NCBI GenBank assembly: GCA_027320425.1
Contig: DAHVLJ010000020.1
Coordinates: 1 to 64,000, forward strand
Source of the DNA: Nitrososphaerota archaeon
Lineage (GTDB): Archaea > Thermoproteota > Nitrososphaeria > Nitrososphaerales > Gagatemarchaeaceae
Direction: 5' to 3'
DNA length: 64,000 nt
The notes below the pieces were generated by a model. It ran no database searches, was not told the DNA's origin, and saw only the letters and a list, made by a program, of their open reading frames with translations. Shown here in pieces: positions 9,780-18,110 of the stretch (position 1 is the stretch's first letter; the number at the start of each line of letters is the position of its first letter). The translations under genes and the position numbers were made by a program.

Positions 9780-10583
9780 CTAGCTCTTTGAGACCAAATC
9801 GTATTCGGAGAGTGTGAATCTTACAGACACCGATGACGCGTTCTCCTCCAGGTGGGGGATGCTCGCAGCCTTCGGTATGGCGACCACCTGTTCGCTGCGC
9901 GTGACCCAGCTGAGCATCGCCTGCGCTGGGGTCAACCTGTACTTTTGGAGGAGTTCTTTCGGCATCGAGGTCGCAATCTGGCCCCTGGCGAGGGGGCTGT
10001 ATGCGATCAGGGTGATCTTCTCCTTCGCGCAGTAGGGGAGGGTTTCCTGCTCGACGGATCGGTTGCTCAGGGAATACTCGACTTGGTTGGACGCTACCTC
10101 GTTCTTCCTCAGGGCAGCGCTAGCTTCGCTGGTCTCGGCCGCGCTGAAGTTACTGACCCCGACATACCTTACCGCGCCGTCGCGGACGAGCTCCTCCATT
10201 GCCGACATTGTCTCTCTGATCGGGATCTTCGGGTTAGGCCAGTGCACCTGGTAGAGGTCGATGTAAGTCGTCCTCAGCCTCTGCAGGCTCGCCCTGCACG
10301 CCTTAATCACGTTGTCATGATGGAGGTTCTCTGGCGAGACCTTGGATGCGATGAAGACCTGCTTGCGGACCCCCTCGATGGCGTCAGCGACCACTTCCTC
10401 GGACTTGCCGTGGTTGTACATCTCGGCGGTATCGATGAGGTTGATGCCGAGCTCCACCCCTCTCCGCAGAGCCCTCACCTGTGTTTCTCTCTCTTCGGAT
10501 GTCCTGAAGGACCCTATCTTCCACGTGCCCATCCCTATCGTCGACACCTTCTCGCCAGTGCGGCCTAGCTCGCGATACTCCAT
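9780..10583 (-). CDS. Aldo/keto reductase
   Basis: IDTAEMYNHGKSEEVV, YIDLYQVHWPN, VGVSNFS. Confidence 0.92.
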   Translation of the reverse strand: MEYRELGRTGEKVSTIGMGTWKIGSFRTSEERETQVRALRRGVELGINLIDTAEMYNHGKSEEVVADAIEGVRKQVFIASKVSPENLHHDNVIKACRASLQRLRTTYIDLYQVHWPNPKIPIRETMSAMEELVRDGAVRYVGVSNFSAAETSEASAALRKNEVASNQVEYSLSNRSVEQETLPYCAKEKITLIAYSPLARGQIATSMPKELLQKYRLTPAQAMLSWVTRSEQVVAIPKAASIPHLEENASSVSVRFTLSEYDLVSKS

Positions 10584-10664
10584 GTCCGTCCTCCCCGCTG
10601 AACCAGTTTAAGTCATGTTGTGGTCAGAAAGGTGATAAACCGATACCGTAACGAGCGTGGTCGG

Positions 10665-10768
10665 GCCACCGTAGCTCAGCCTGGTTAGAGGGAGACCGAC
10701 CTAAGCACCTGCCTTGTATCCCCGGTAAGGAGAGCAGGGGGTCGCGAGATCAAATCTCGCCGGTGGCT
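10665..10768 (+). tRNA. tRNA-Thr(UGU) with two putative introns
   Basis: Acceptor gccaccg/cggtggc, T-arm gcgag-atcaaat-ctcgc, U73. Removing about 10691-10704 (D-arm) and 10719-10732 (anticodon loop 37/38) restores GCTC..GAGC D-stem and CCTGC-CTTGTAA-GCAGG anticodon arm. Confidence 0.85.
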
Positions 10769-10803
10769 CGTTTTCTTTGGAGACAGCGCCTCTGCTCTGG
10801 CGT

Positions 10804-11202
10804 CTAGCCGCTGCTCCTACGCAGGACCTCGAAGACGTCACGAACGGTCGCCGAGAGATATGCCCCATATTCCTCATCGCTGAACTCCACGACGTCGACC
10901 TTGCCCGCCAGCGAGGCGAGCTTGTACCCCAGTAGATGGTAACAGGTCTCTTCGCGCCCGCCCGCTACTCTGAAGAAGAAGTTGCTGCAGGAACAGTAGG
11001 GTTTCGCAGGGTCGAGTAGTTCGTCCCCGAGGCGCCCCACCACCGTGACGACCGTCCTACCGCTCGGCAGGAACCTCGCTTCCTTCACTGCCCCCGCCAG
11101 CGCGGCGTCTACCGCCCTGTCGAACTTTGTTCCGTGTTTTTGAAGTTCCGCGAACCGCTCTTTCAGAGACTCCCTCTCTTCTGACATCGGCTCACCTGAC
11201 AC
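10804..11202 (-). CDS. SWIM zinc-finger domain protein
   Basis: CxCxnH-like CSCSNFFFRVAGGREETCYHLLGYKLA; overlaps upstream Pol IV gene end by 11 nt. Confidence 0.7.
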   Translation of the reverse strand: MSGEPMSEERESLKERFAELQKHGTKFDRAVDAALAGAVKEARFLPSGRTVVTVVGRLGDELLDPAKPYCSCSNFFFRVAGGREETCYHLLGYKLASLAGKVDVVEFSDEEYGAYLSATVRDVFEVLRRSSG

Positions 11203-12427
11203 TTCCTACGAACTCCGACAACGAGCTCTGGTCCTTCACGCCGCTCAGTCCTGAAACTCTTACACCCACCCTTCGGAAGTCCAGCTCCACGGACCTGCCG
11301 AGCTCCTCGAAGAGCCCGAGCGCCGTCTCTCTGATTACTTCTGCCTCTTCGACCGGAGCCTCGAATGTTTTGCTCTTGGTCTTCGTGGCAAGGTTGGTGA
11401 GTATGCCGATGGCGCTCACCGTCCGACATGCTTTGGCTGATGCGGCGAGCCGACCATGAACGAACTCTATACCGTCAGACAGTTGCGAGATTACCTCTTC
11501 CGGATCTCTCGTATCGCGTTTGAGCGTTACGATCCTGCTGAACTGGGTCGGCTCCAGCCCACCTACTACCGGGTCTTCGTCTGTCCCAGTAGCGGCGGCT
11601 AGGAGGTATCCTGCTGACTTCCTTCCGAAGCGTCTCTCCAGTTCGGAGGGTGCGGCCTTGGCGAGATCGGCGATGGTGACAACGGACATCTCCCCGAGCG
11701 CCGTAGCTGTCTTTGGGCCCACACCATAGAGTTTGGAGACAGGGAGCGCGCCGAGAAACGTCTCGGTATCCTGAGGGAGGATCACGGTCGTCCCGTTCGG
11801 CTTCGCCATGTCCGAGCCGAGCTTCGCGACCACCTTGCTCCGCCCTATCCCGATTGAGCATGTGAGGCGCTCTTTTTGGAAGACCGCCGCCCTGATGGCC
11901 TCGGCCCGCTCGTTGGCTTTGGTGAAGTCTCCCCCCGTCGAAGAAGTCGCGTCGAAGAACGCTTCGTCGATTCCTGTGGGCTCGAGCACGTCTACCATCT
12001 GGCTGACCGTTTCCATAACCCTCGATGATATCTCCTCGTATTTCTCGTGGTCCATCCGGATCACTGCCGGGTCCTTCCCTTCGAGCTTCCTCTTCGCGAT
12101 GACAATAGGCATGCCAGAATGGACTCCGAACTCTCTCGCCACGTAGTTGGCGGTGGACACCACCCCGCTGTCATTTGTCCTGCCGGAGAAGACGCAGACC
12201 AAGACAGGCCTCGTTTTCAGGGATGGGTCCTCCACTTCTTCGACCTGGGCATAGAAGTAGTCGAGGTCCATGTGGCCCACGACCCTTGTCACGACGTCGT
12301 TCGGCCGCTGATTCGCTTTAAGTCGTTCTTTCGTGGCGCGCTCGACGGTCATTGCCTCTCGGTGGAGGCCGCCAAGAATATAGACTGTGGCCGGGCTGAA
12401 CTTGGCGGCCCGAGCCGCTTTAGCCAT
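11192..12427 (-). CDS. dpo4: DNA polymerase IV (Y-family)
   Basis: HMDLDYFYAQVEE, TGIDEAFFDAT, SIGIGRSKVVAKLGSDMAKPNG, HhH-like region. Confidence 0.95.
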   Translation of the reverse strand: MAKAARAAKFSPATVYILGGLHREAMTVERATKERLKANQRPNDVVTRVVGHMDLDYFYAQVEEVEDPSLKTRPVLVCVFSGRTNDSGVVSTANYVAREFGVHSGMPIVIAKRKLEGKDPAVIRMDHEKYEEISSRVMETVSQMVDVLEPTGIDEAFFDATSSTGGDFTKANERAEAIRAAVFQKERLTCSIGIGRSKVVAKLGSDMAKPNGTTVILPQDTETFLGALPVSKLYGVGPKTATALGEMSVVTIADLAKAAPSELERRFGRKSAGYLLAAATGTDEDPVVGGLEPTQFSRIVTLKRDTRDPEEVISQLSDGIEFVHGRLAASAKACRTVSAIGILTNLATKTKSKTFEAPVEEAEVIRETALGLFEELGRSVELDFRRVGVRVSGLSGVKDQSSLSEFVGSVR

Positions 12428-12471
12428 GCGCGGGCATTGGGGGCGTGTCGTGACGCTGTGCTCTCAGAGCA

Positions 12472-13239
12472 TCATTTTCCTGTTGCAACGAGGACGACCC
12501 TGGATTTCGTCCATCGCGTGATATTCCCGCCTTCAAACTCCGCTTGGAGGAGACTTTTCACCTTCGGACTGGCTGCAGCCCAGGCCCGTTTGATGGAAGC
12601 GTCTTCTACTCCGCCTGGCTGTACGGGGTATAGCCAACCTTCGAACGATTTGGGCTCCGCAAGCACCGAAGATGAAACGGTGTGTAAGCCGGCGTCTGCT
12701 ACCATCGACTTCCAGGCGTCAGGGGTGAACGCTTCGATGTGACTGCTGTCTCGGAGTCTCTCAATCTCGTTTGAGAAAGCCTCTGCTCCTTCCGGGGGAG
12801 ACATGTCCACGACTCCTAGCCGTCCTCCGGGATTCAGGACCCTCCTAGCTTCGAGGAGAAACCTCGGTACGTCCTTGAAGTGGTGGGTGGCCCTTCGGGT
12901 CGTCACAATGTCGAAAGACGAGTCAGGATAAGCGAGGTTGAGAGCATCTCCAGCTTCGAACGTCACATTCGACAGTCGCTTCGACCGGACGAGCTTTCTG
13001 GCTTCGTCAAGCATTTCTTCAGTCACGTCTATCCCAGTTACATGTTTCACCCGGCTGGCAAGGGCCACGGCAGTGAACCCGGTCCCCGTGGCCACGTCAA
13101 GCGCAAGGTCAGACGGTCTGGGAGCGAGCGCCTCGACGAGTGCAGCGAGGTCGTCGCCGTGTGCGTGGCTCTGGCTCTTCGCGTAATGAGCCGCGTGCCT
13201 TCCAAAGAAGCGTTCTGCTGAAGCGTCCTGTGGGCTCAA
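12472..13239 (-). CDS. Class I SAM-dependent methyltransferase
   Basis: LALDVATGTGFTAVALA, VLNPGGRLGVVDMSPPEG. Confidence 0.88.
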   Translation of the reverse strand: MSPQDASAERFFGRHAAHYAKSQSHAHGDDLAALVEALAPRPSDLALDVATGTGFTAVALASRVKHVTGIDVTEEMLDEARKLVRSKRLSNVTFEAGDALNLAYPDSSFDIVTTRRATHHFKDVPRFLLEARRVLNPGGRLGVVDMSPPEGAEAFSNEIERLRDSSHIEAFTPDAWKSMVADAGLHTVSSSVLAEPKSFEGWLYPVQPGGVEDASIKRAWAAASPKVKSLLQAEFEGGNITRWTKSRVVLVATGK

Positions 13240-13294
13240 CTTTGCACTCGCTTAGCGCGGGGTTTTTTAAACGAAGCCGGGCGCAACCTGGCAC

Positions 13295-14605
13295 TTGGCC
13301 TCCCGCTACGACATCGTCGTCGTCGGCGCTGGCATAATGGGAGTCGCTTCCGCCTACCACCTTCAGAAGAACAACCCGGGCAAGCGGATTCTGGTCGTGG
13401 AACGGTATGGCGCCGCTGCCCAGGGAAACACGGGGCGGAGCAACGCCCTGTTCAGGAACACGTTCACTTCGTCAGACAACCAAGTCTTGGCCAACGCGTC
13501 TATCGATTTCTTTCAGCACTTGCAGGAAACTGGAGTAGATGTCGGGTTGCAGAAATTCGGGTACCTCTGGATGATGGATGGGGATCAGCTCTCCCGCAGC
13601 GGGGGGTTTCTCAAGAGGATGGAGGCGAACGGCGTCGAGACTAGGCAATATTCGAAGGATGAGTTGAAGCGACTGCTCCCGGGCATGGTGACGGACTTCG
13701 GCGCTGACGAGGAAGCAGAGTTGATGAGTTTGAGGCCCGTCGAAGGGGCGATTTTCGGACCCAAGTGCGGAGCGCTCGACCCTGATAAGCTGGTGAGATT
13801 CTATGCGGAGGAGTTCGTCAAGGGGGGAGGGTCTTTCGCGTACAACACGGACGTCGAGTCGTTGGTGGTGGGGCCGTCAAAGCGGTTGGGGATAGAGGGC
13901 GAGCCTTTCGCCTGGCAGGACTATGAGATCGAAGGGATATCGATCAGGGGGAGGCCCGGGGTGCTGCAGGCCGAGACGGTGGTGGTTGCTGGAGGGGCAT
14001 GGACGAATGAGCTCCTGGAACCGGTCGGCTTCGAGGCGCATGTGAAGGCGAAGAAGCGGCAGCTCTTCAGCGTGCAGCCCACGGGACCGAAACTCCGAAG
14101 CCTGGTTCACGCAGAAGGGTTCAGTGAGATGGGGGTCGTCCCGATGGTCATCCTCCCCACCGCAGGTGCATACTTCAGGCCCGTGAGAGACGAAGAGTGT
14201 CTTTGGGTCGGATGCGAGGATGAAGTCAACAGGGCGTTCATCGACCGCCCTGACCACGATATCGAAAGCTATCTCCCGGAGAAGGGATACTATGAAAGGG
14301 GGATCCTGCCTATTGTCGCGTCGTACTTCCCCGAATTCCGCGAAGCGGTCGTCAAAGCAATGTGGGCGGGGCTCTACGCATACAACACCATCGATAACAT
14401 CCCCTTCGCCTTCAGGAAGCGGAACCTGATAGTGGTCGGAGGCGACAGCGGGAGCGGCATCATGAAAGGGGACTCTCTTGGGAGGGTCGTAGACGCGCTA
14501 TACCGCGACGAGGAGGAGACATCCTTGCACGGAGGAACCCGCTATAGGACGTCCAAGCTGGGCTTTGATAGGCGTGATGTGGAAAGAGAGGAGTGGGTGA
14601 TCTGA
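13295..14605 (+). CDS. FAD-dependent oxidoreductase (DAO/sarcosine oxidase-like)
   Basis: DIVVVGAGIMGVASAYHL dinucleotide motif; C-terminal GGDSGSGIMKGDSLGR. Confidence 0.9.
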   Translation: MASRYDIVVVGAGIMGVASAYHLQKNNPGKRILVVERYGAAAQGNTGRSNALFRNTFTSSDNQVLANASIDFFQHLQETGVDVGLQKFGYLWMMDGDQLSRSGGFLKRMEANGVETRQYSKDELKRLLPGMVTDFGADEEAELMSLRPVEGAIFGPKCGALDPDKLVRFYAEEFVKGGGSFAYNTDVESLVVGPSKRLGIEGEPFAWQDYEIEGISIRGRPGVLQAETVVVAGGAWTNELLEPVGFEAHVKAKKRQLFSVQPTGPKLRSLVHAEGFSEMGVVPMVILPTAGAYFRPVRDEECLWVGCEDEVNRAFIDRPDHDIESYLPEKGYYERGILPIVASYFPEFREAVVKAMWAGLYAYNTIDNIPFAFRKRNLIVVGGDSGSGIMKGDSLGRVVDALYRDEEETSLHGGTRYRTSKLGFDRRDVEREEWVI

Positions 14606-14734
14606 CCAGGCGGTCGCGGCGGCCGGCACTAACACAGCTGCGTTTGGTCTCGCGGCTGGGTGTATCGGGGCAAGTTTTGATAAGAGGAGAGACGGTCGAG
14701 TTCGTCATTGGGAAGAATTCGTGAAAAGGCCGGA

Positions 14735-14884
14735 ATGGGTGTGTGCGACTGCAGGCACCTCGCCGAGGCGCACGAGGTACTCTTCCAGACCATCTATGCC
14801 ACCAAACGCGGGCGGTGCACGGCTGAGGGCTGCAAGTGTCAAGCCTACGTTAGGAACCCGAACTACCGTGTAGTCACCGGGTAA
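14735..14884 (+). CDS. 49-aa Cys/His-rich putative zinc-binding small protein
   Basis: ATG ORF read from sequence: MGVCDCRHLAEAHEVLFQTIYATKRGRCTAEGCKCQAYVRNPNYRVVTG*; CxCxH...CxxxxCxC spacing. Not in ORF track (below length cutoff). Confidence 0.6.
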   Translation: MGVCDCRHLAEAHEVLFQTIYATKRGRCTAEGCKCQAYVRNPNYRVVTG

Positions 14885-15012
14885 CTCGCCCTTTCCGCGG
14901 ATTCCAGCGAAAACCTCCTCAGAGACCAACCTTCTTGCCGACAGGCTGCATCACCTCCAGGTTCTTCACTGGCGCTCCTACCGCTCTTGGGCGGCGCTTG
15001 CCCGTGTTTGGT

Positions 15013-15954
15013 CTATTCGCCCTCGTTCCCAACTTTCAGGACGAGTTTCCCACGGCTGTGCCCACTTAGCCCGCTTTCGTAAGCCTCTCTTGCGCGCGGC
15101 AGGGGAAACACCGAGTCCACCACCGGCTTGACTTCGCCTGCGTCGACAAGTCGCGCGAGTTCGACTAGCTCGTTTCTGTTTGGTTCGACGAGGATTGAGA
15201 ATCCCTTTACACCGTACTTTGCCGCGGTCTCGTCTGGGGCGTCCCCGACAATGGTGACCAGGGAACCGCCTCGACGGAGGACGCTCCACGAGTTATCGAG
15301 CACTTCCCCGCCTACTGTGTCGAGCACCACGTCGAGATCGCTCAGCTCCTCTTGGAACTTGACGCTTGAGTAGTCGATGACCCTGTCAGCGCCGAGGCTC
15401 CGGACAAGACCCGCCTTCTCTGCTGAGCATGTGGCGAAGACGCGGGCTCCCCGCCAGCGCGCGAGCTGGACCGCAAAAGTCCCCACTCCTCCGCCCGCCC
15501 CGTGTATCAGGACAGTGTCGCCTTTGTTGAGTTTGGCGTAGTCGAAGAGGGATTGCCAGGCAGTCAGCCCAGACAATGGTATCGCGGCTGCGTGTGTGAA
15601 GGAGAGGGATTCAGGCTTAGGTGCGAGGTCTGCGGCCCGAACAGCGACGTGCTCTGCTGCAGCGCCGTCACGCCAAAAGTCCAAGAGGCCGTACACAGCG
15701 TCCCCTTCGGCTAGGTCCGAAACCGTCGGTCCGGTCTTCTCCACTGCCCCCGCGACTTCGAATGCAGGAATGATGGGTAGTCTGCTCTTCTTGTCCTTGG
15801 TGGTGAATGTGGAACTCCACGTGAACTCGGTGGGGGTGATCCCCGCGGCGCGCACCCTTACCAGCACCTCCCCCGATCCTATTTCGGGGGTGGGCGCGTC
15901 CTCATAGACCAACGCTTCCGGACCGGCTCGCGTGTGCATCCTGGCAGCTTTCAT
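15013..15954 (-). CDS. Zn-independent alcohol dehydrogenase / NADPH:quinone reductase family
   Basis: Start MKAARMHTRAG; VLIHGAGGGVGTFAVQLA, VLRRGGSLVTIVG. Confidence 0.88.
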   Translation of the reverse strand: MKAARMHTRAGPEALVYEDAPTPEIGSGEVLVRVRAAGITPTEFTWSSTFTTKDKKSRLPIIPAFEVAGAVEKTGPTVSDLAEGDAVYGLLDFWRDGAAAEHVAVRAADLAPKPESLSFTHAAAIPLSGLTAWQSLFDYAKLNKGDTVLIHGAGGGVGTFAVQLARWRGARVFATCSAEKAGLVRSLGADRVIDYSSVKFQEELSDLDVVLDTVGGEVLDNSWSVLRRGGSLVTIVGDAPDETAAKYGVKGFSILVEPNRNELVELARLVDAGEVKPVVDSVFPLPRAREAYESGLSGHSRGKLVLKVGNEGE

Positions 15955-16328
15955 CGAGTTGCCCTCTGAGTCGGATTGCTTCCAGGTGGCGAGCCCATGG
16001 CGCTGGGGTCGAAGATGGTGTTGATGGAGGTGATCTTCCCATCCCTCACCTGGTACCACGACGACATGTAGACCGCCGACTGTCCTATGACCAGGTCGTA
16101 AAGGACACAAACGTCTTCTCCATCGGCGAACATTCTTTTGATGTCGTACTTCCCCCGATACTTCCGCAGCGTCTCGACAAACTGGGTGGGCTTGCCGTAG
16201 GTCTCTCCCGCTGGCCCCCTTATTCTGACGTTGTCTTGTAGGAGAACCATGGCGTCTTCATACCGTTGCTCGTGCAGGGCTGCGATGTATGAAGTCACGA
16301 GTTCCTTTGGGTTTGCGCTTCGGTTCAT
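15951..16328 (-). CDS. NTF2/SnoaL-like domain protein
   Basis: Start MNRSANPKELVTSYIAALHEQRYEDAM; 4-nt overlap with downstream oxidoreductase; SnoaL-like length and pattern. Confidence 0.65.
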   Translation of the reverse strand: MNRSANPKELVTSYIAALHEQRYEDAMVLLQDNVRIRGPAGETYGKPTQFVETLRKYRGKYDIKRMFADGEDVCVLYDLVIGQSAVYMSSWYQVRDGKITSINTIFDPSAMGSPPGSNPTQRATR

Positions 16329-16401
16329 GGGCCTACATGTAGCACCAGTGTGAAAAGGGTTATGGCATAAATAGACTATATGTGCTGCCTGTGACCTAAA
16401 T

Positions 16402-17058
16402 ATGCCAAATGAGGCGCAATCTGCCGGCGAACTAGTCAGGAACACGATTGAGCGAGACCCCGTCGTCAGGTTTGGGCTGACCAGACGGCTTGTAAACCAC
16501 AGAGCGTTGGCCAGAACGATACAAGCCGAGTCAGCCGCCGACGTGAGCTTCGACGCTATACTGAGTGCGATAAGACGATACCCGCTTCGGCGGGCTTACG
16601 AGCGACACGAGAAGGCAGGTAAGATGATTTCGAAGATCGGAATGAAAAACCGGGTCGTTGTGCTTTCTCTGAAGAATGACCGGGAGACCCAGAGAGCCAT
16701 AGCAAGATTCTCCGAGGAGGTCAACTACTCGGCGGGCGAGACGTTCCGCGTCATCTCCAGCATGGATTACGTCAGCGTCACGCTTGACGCTAGGAACTCA
16801 GATGTGTTTGAGACGCGCCTGCCCAAATCTGTCATCCGAAAGAAGACGGGAGGCTTGGCAGAGCTGACGATCGAGATGGAAGTGGAGGTGGAGGAGTCGC
16901 CTGGCGCGCTGGCGGTAGTCGTTGGAGAACTTGCGCTTAACGAGGTGAACATAAGGCAGTTGACCTCCGTCGGACCTGGAAGAGTCATTGTGCTGGTCAA
17001 CGAGAGAGATGCGTTGAAATCGTATCAGGCGCTGGAGATTCTGGCCAAAGAGGGTTAG
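16402..17058 (+). CDS. ACT-domain containing protein
   Basis: C-terminal EVEVEESPGALAVVVGELALNEVNIRQLTSVGPGRVIVLV typical ACT pattern. Confidence 0.6.
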   Translation: MPNEAQSAGELVRNTIERDPVVRFGLTRRLVNHRALARTIQAESAADVSFDAILSAIRRYPLRRAYERHEKAGKMISKIGMKNRVVVLSLKNDRETQRAIARFSEEVNYSAGETFRVISSMDYVSVTLDARNSDVFETRLPKSVIRKKTGGLAELTIEMEVEVEESPGALAVVVGELALNEVNIRQLTSVGPGRVIVLVNERDALKSYQALEILAKEG

Positions 17059-17194
17059 ATCCACTCTGTTGGCGCGTGGGAAACTTTGCATGTAGCGAGT
17101 CCCGCTCTGTGCGAAGCTGAGAAGAACCGGCAGGGGCAGATGCCCAGCGTAGGCTAAGTCTCCGCGGCGAGAACGCTTGACTCATTGAGATTGG

Positions 17195-17270
17195 TGGGGT
17201 CGGCCGGATTTGAACCAGCGATCTCAAGCGCCCGAGGCTTGAAGCCTAGACCAGACTAGCCGACGACCCC
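17195..17270 (-). tRNA. tRNA-Pro(CGG), CCA encoded (to 17192)
   Basis: Reverse complement GGGGTCG...CAAGC-CTCGGGC-GCTTG...GCTGG-TTCAAAT-CCGGC-CGACCCC-A-CCA. Confidence 0.92.
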
Positions 17271-17342
17271 TGTTTCGCGGCTCCGCCAGCCTCTGTTTAT
17301 ATCCTATCGCAGAGTCCAAGCGGGTCAATAAATAGCCAGGGC

Positions 17343-17594
17343 ATGTCTGTCTCGGCTATGCCCGCGTCGTGTTGCCCCGGTTCATCGTGTGATAGCCCTG
17401 ACTGCCTGCAGCTGACGGAGAGGGAGGCAGAGCTTTGCGAGGCCATCTGCGCGAGCCCCGAGCCGGTCGCCTTCTCCACTCTCAAGGAGACCCTCGGATA
17501 CCACCAGGAGGTGATCTCTAGGATACTCAGGCGGCTCCTGAACTATAGGACAATCGAGAAGGTAAAGGGCCGATACAAGCGGGTCGGTCAATAA
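17343..17594 (+). CDS. Small winged-helix regulator with Cys-rich N-terminus
   Basis: MSVSAMPASCCPGSSCDSPDCLQLTEREAELCEAICASPEPVAFSTLKETLGYHQEVISRILRRLLNYRTIEKVKGRYKRVG; wHTH pattern; upstream TATA-like motifs. Confidence 0.7.
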   Translation: MSVSAMPASCCPGSSCDSPDCLQLTEREAELCEAICASPEPVAFSTLKETLGYHQEVISRILRRLLNYRTIEKVKGRYKRVGQ

Positions 17595-17631
17595 CTAGCC
17601 CCAGTTCCTTGACTCAGCCGAGGTGAACTAG

Positions 17632-17694
17632 ATGGCGTGTTGTGGTTGCGGCTGCTGTGAAGGCTGTTGCAACGAAGAGAAGAAGGAAGAGTAG
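17632..17694 (+). CDS. 20-aa metallothionein-like Cys-rich peptide
   Basis: ATG ORF MACCGCGCCEGCCNEEKKEE*; 7 Cys in 20 aa; gaggtg Shine-Dalgarno-like motif just upstream; too short for ORF track. Confidence 0.6.
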   Translation: MACCGCGCCEGCCNEEKKEE

Positions 17695-17733
17695 GGCGAC
17701 CGTTTATAAGCCGAAGAGGGGGCCTGAGGCCCA

Positions 17734-18018
17734 ATGTCTGAAGAGAGGAAGACAGTCATCGTCGGCCAAAGCAAGCCCCTCCTAAACTATGTGACCGCGT
17801 GTATCACCATGTTCAATGGTGGCGCCAGGAAAGTGGTCCTCAGGGCAAGAGGCGAGGCCATCAACATGTCAGTGGAAGTGGCTCAAGTGCTGAGGAAGCG
17901 CTTCATGAGCAACGTCCAGATATCCAACATCACGATCGATGGCGAGAGCGTGACCTCCAAGGATGGGAGGCAGCTGAACCTTCCAGTGCTCGAGATAGAG
18001 CTCTCAATCCCGGTGTAA
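17734..18018 (+). CDS. albA: Alba family DNA/RNA-binding protein
   Basis: VIVGQSKPLLNYVTACITMFNGGARKVVLRARGEAINMSVEVAQVLRKRF; TATA-like gtttataag upstream. Confidence 0.93.
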   Translation: MSEERKTVIVGQSKPLLNYVTACITMFNGGARKVVLRARGEAINMSVEVAQVLRKRFMSNVQISNITIDGESVTSKDGRQLNLPVLEIELSIPV

Positions 18019-18110
18019 GAATCACTTTCGACTGGTGCCTTCCGGTCAGCTTTTGTCGGATTCGGGCAAAGGATTTTAGCCTCACGTCTCAAGCGAAAGT
18101 CAGATTTTCT

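Noticed and set aside
9852-10568. 238-aa ORF on plus strand
   Set aside because: Antisense to a clear aldo/keto reductase.
12047-12742. 231-aa ORF spanning Pol IV and methyltransferase
   Set aside because: Antisense to two confident genes; composition-driven.
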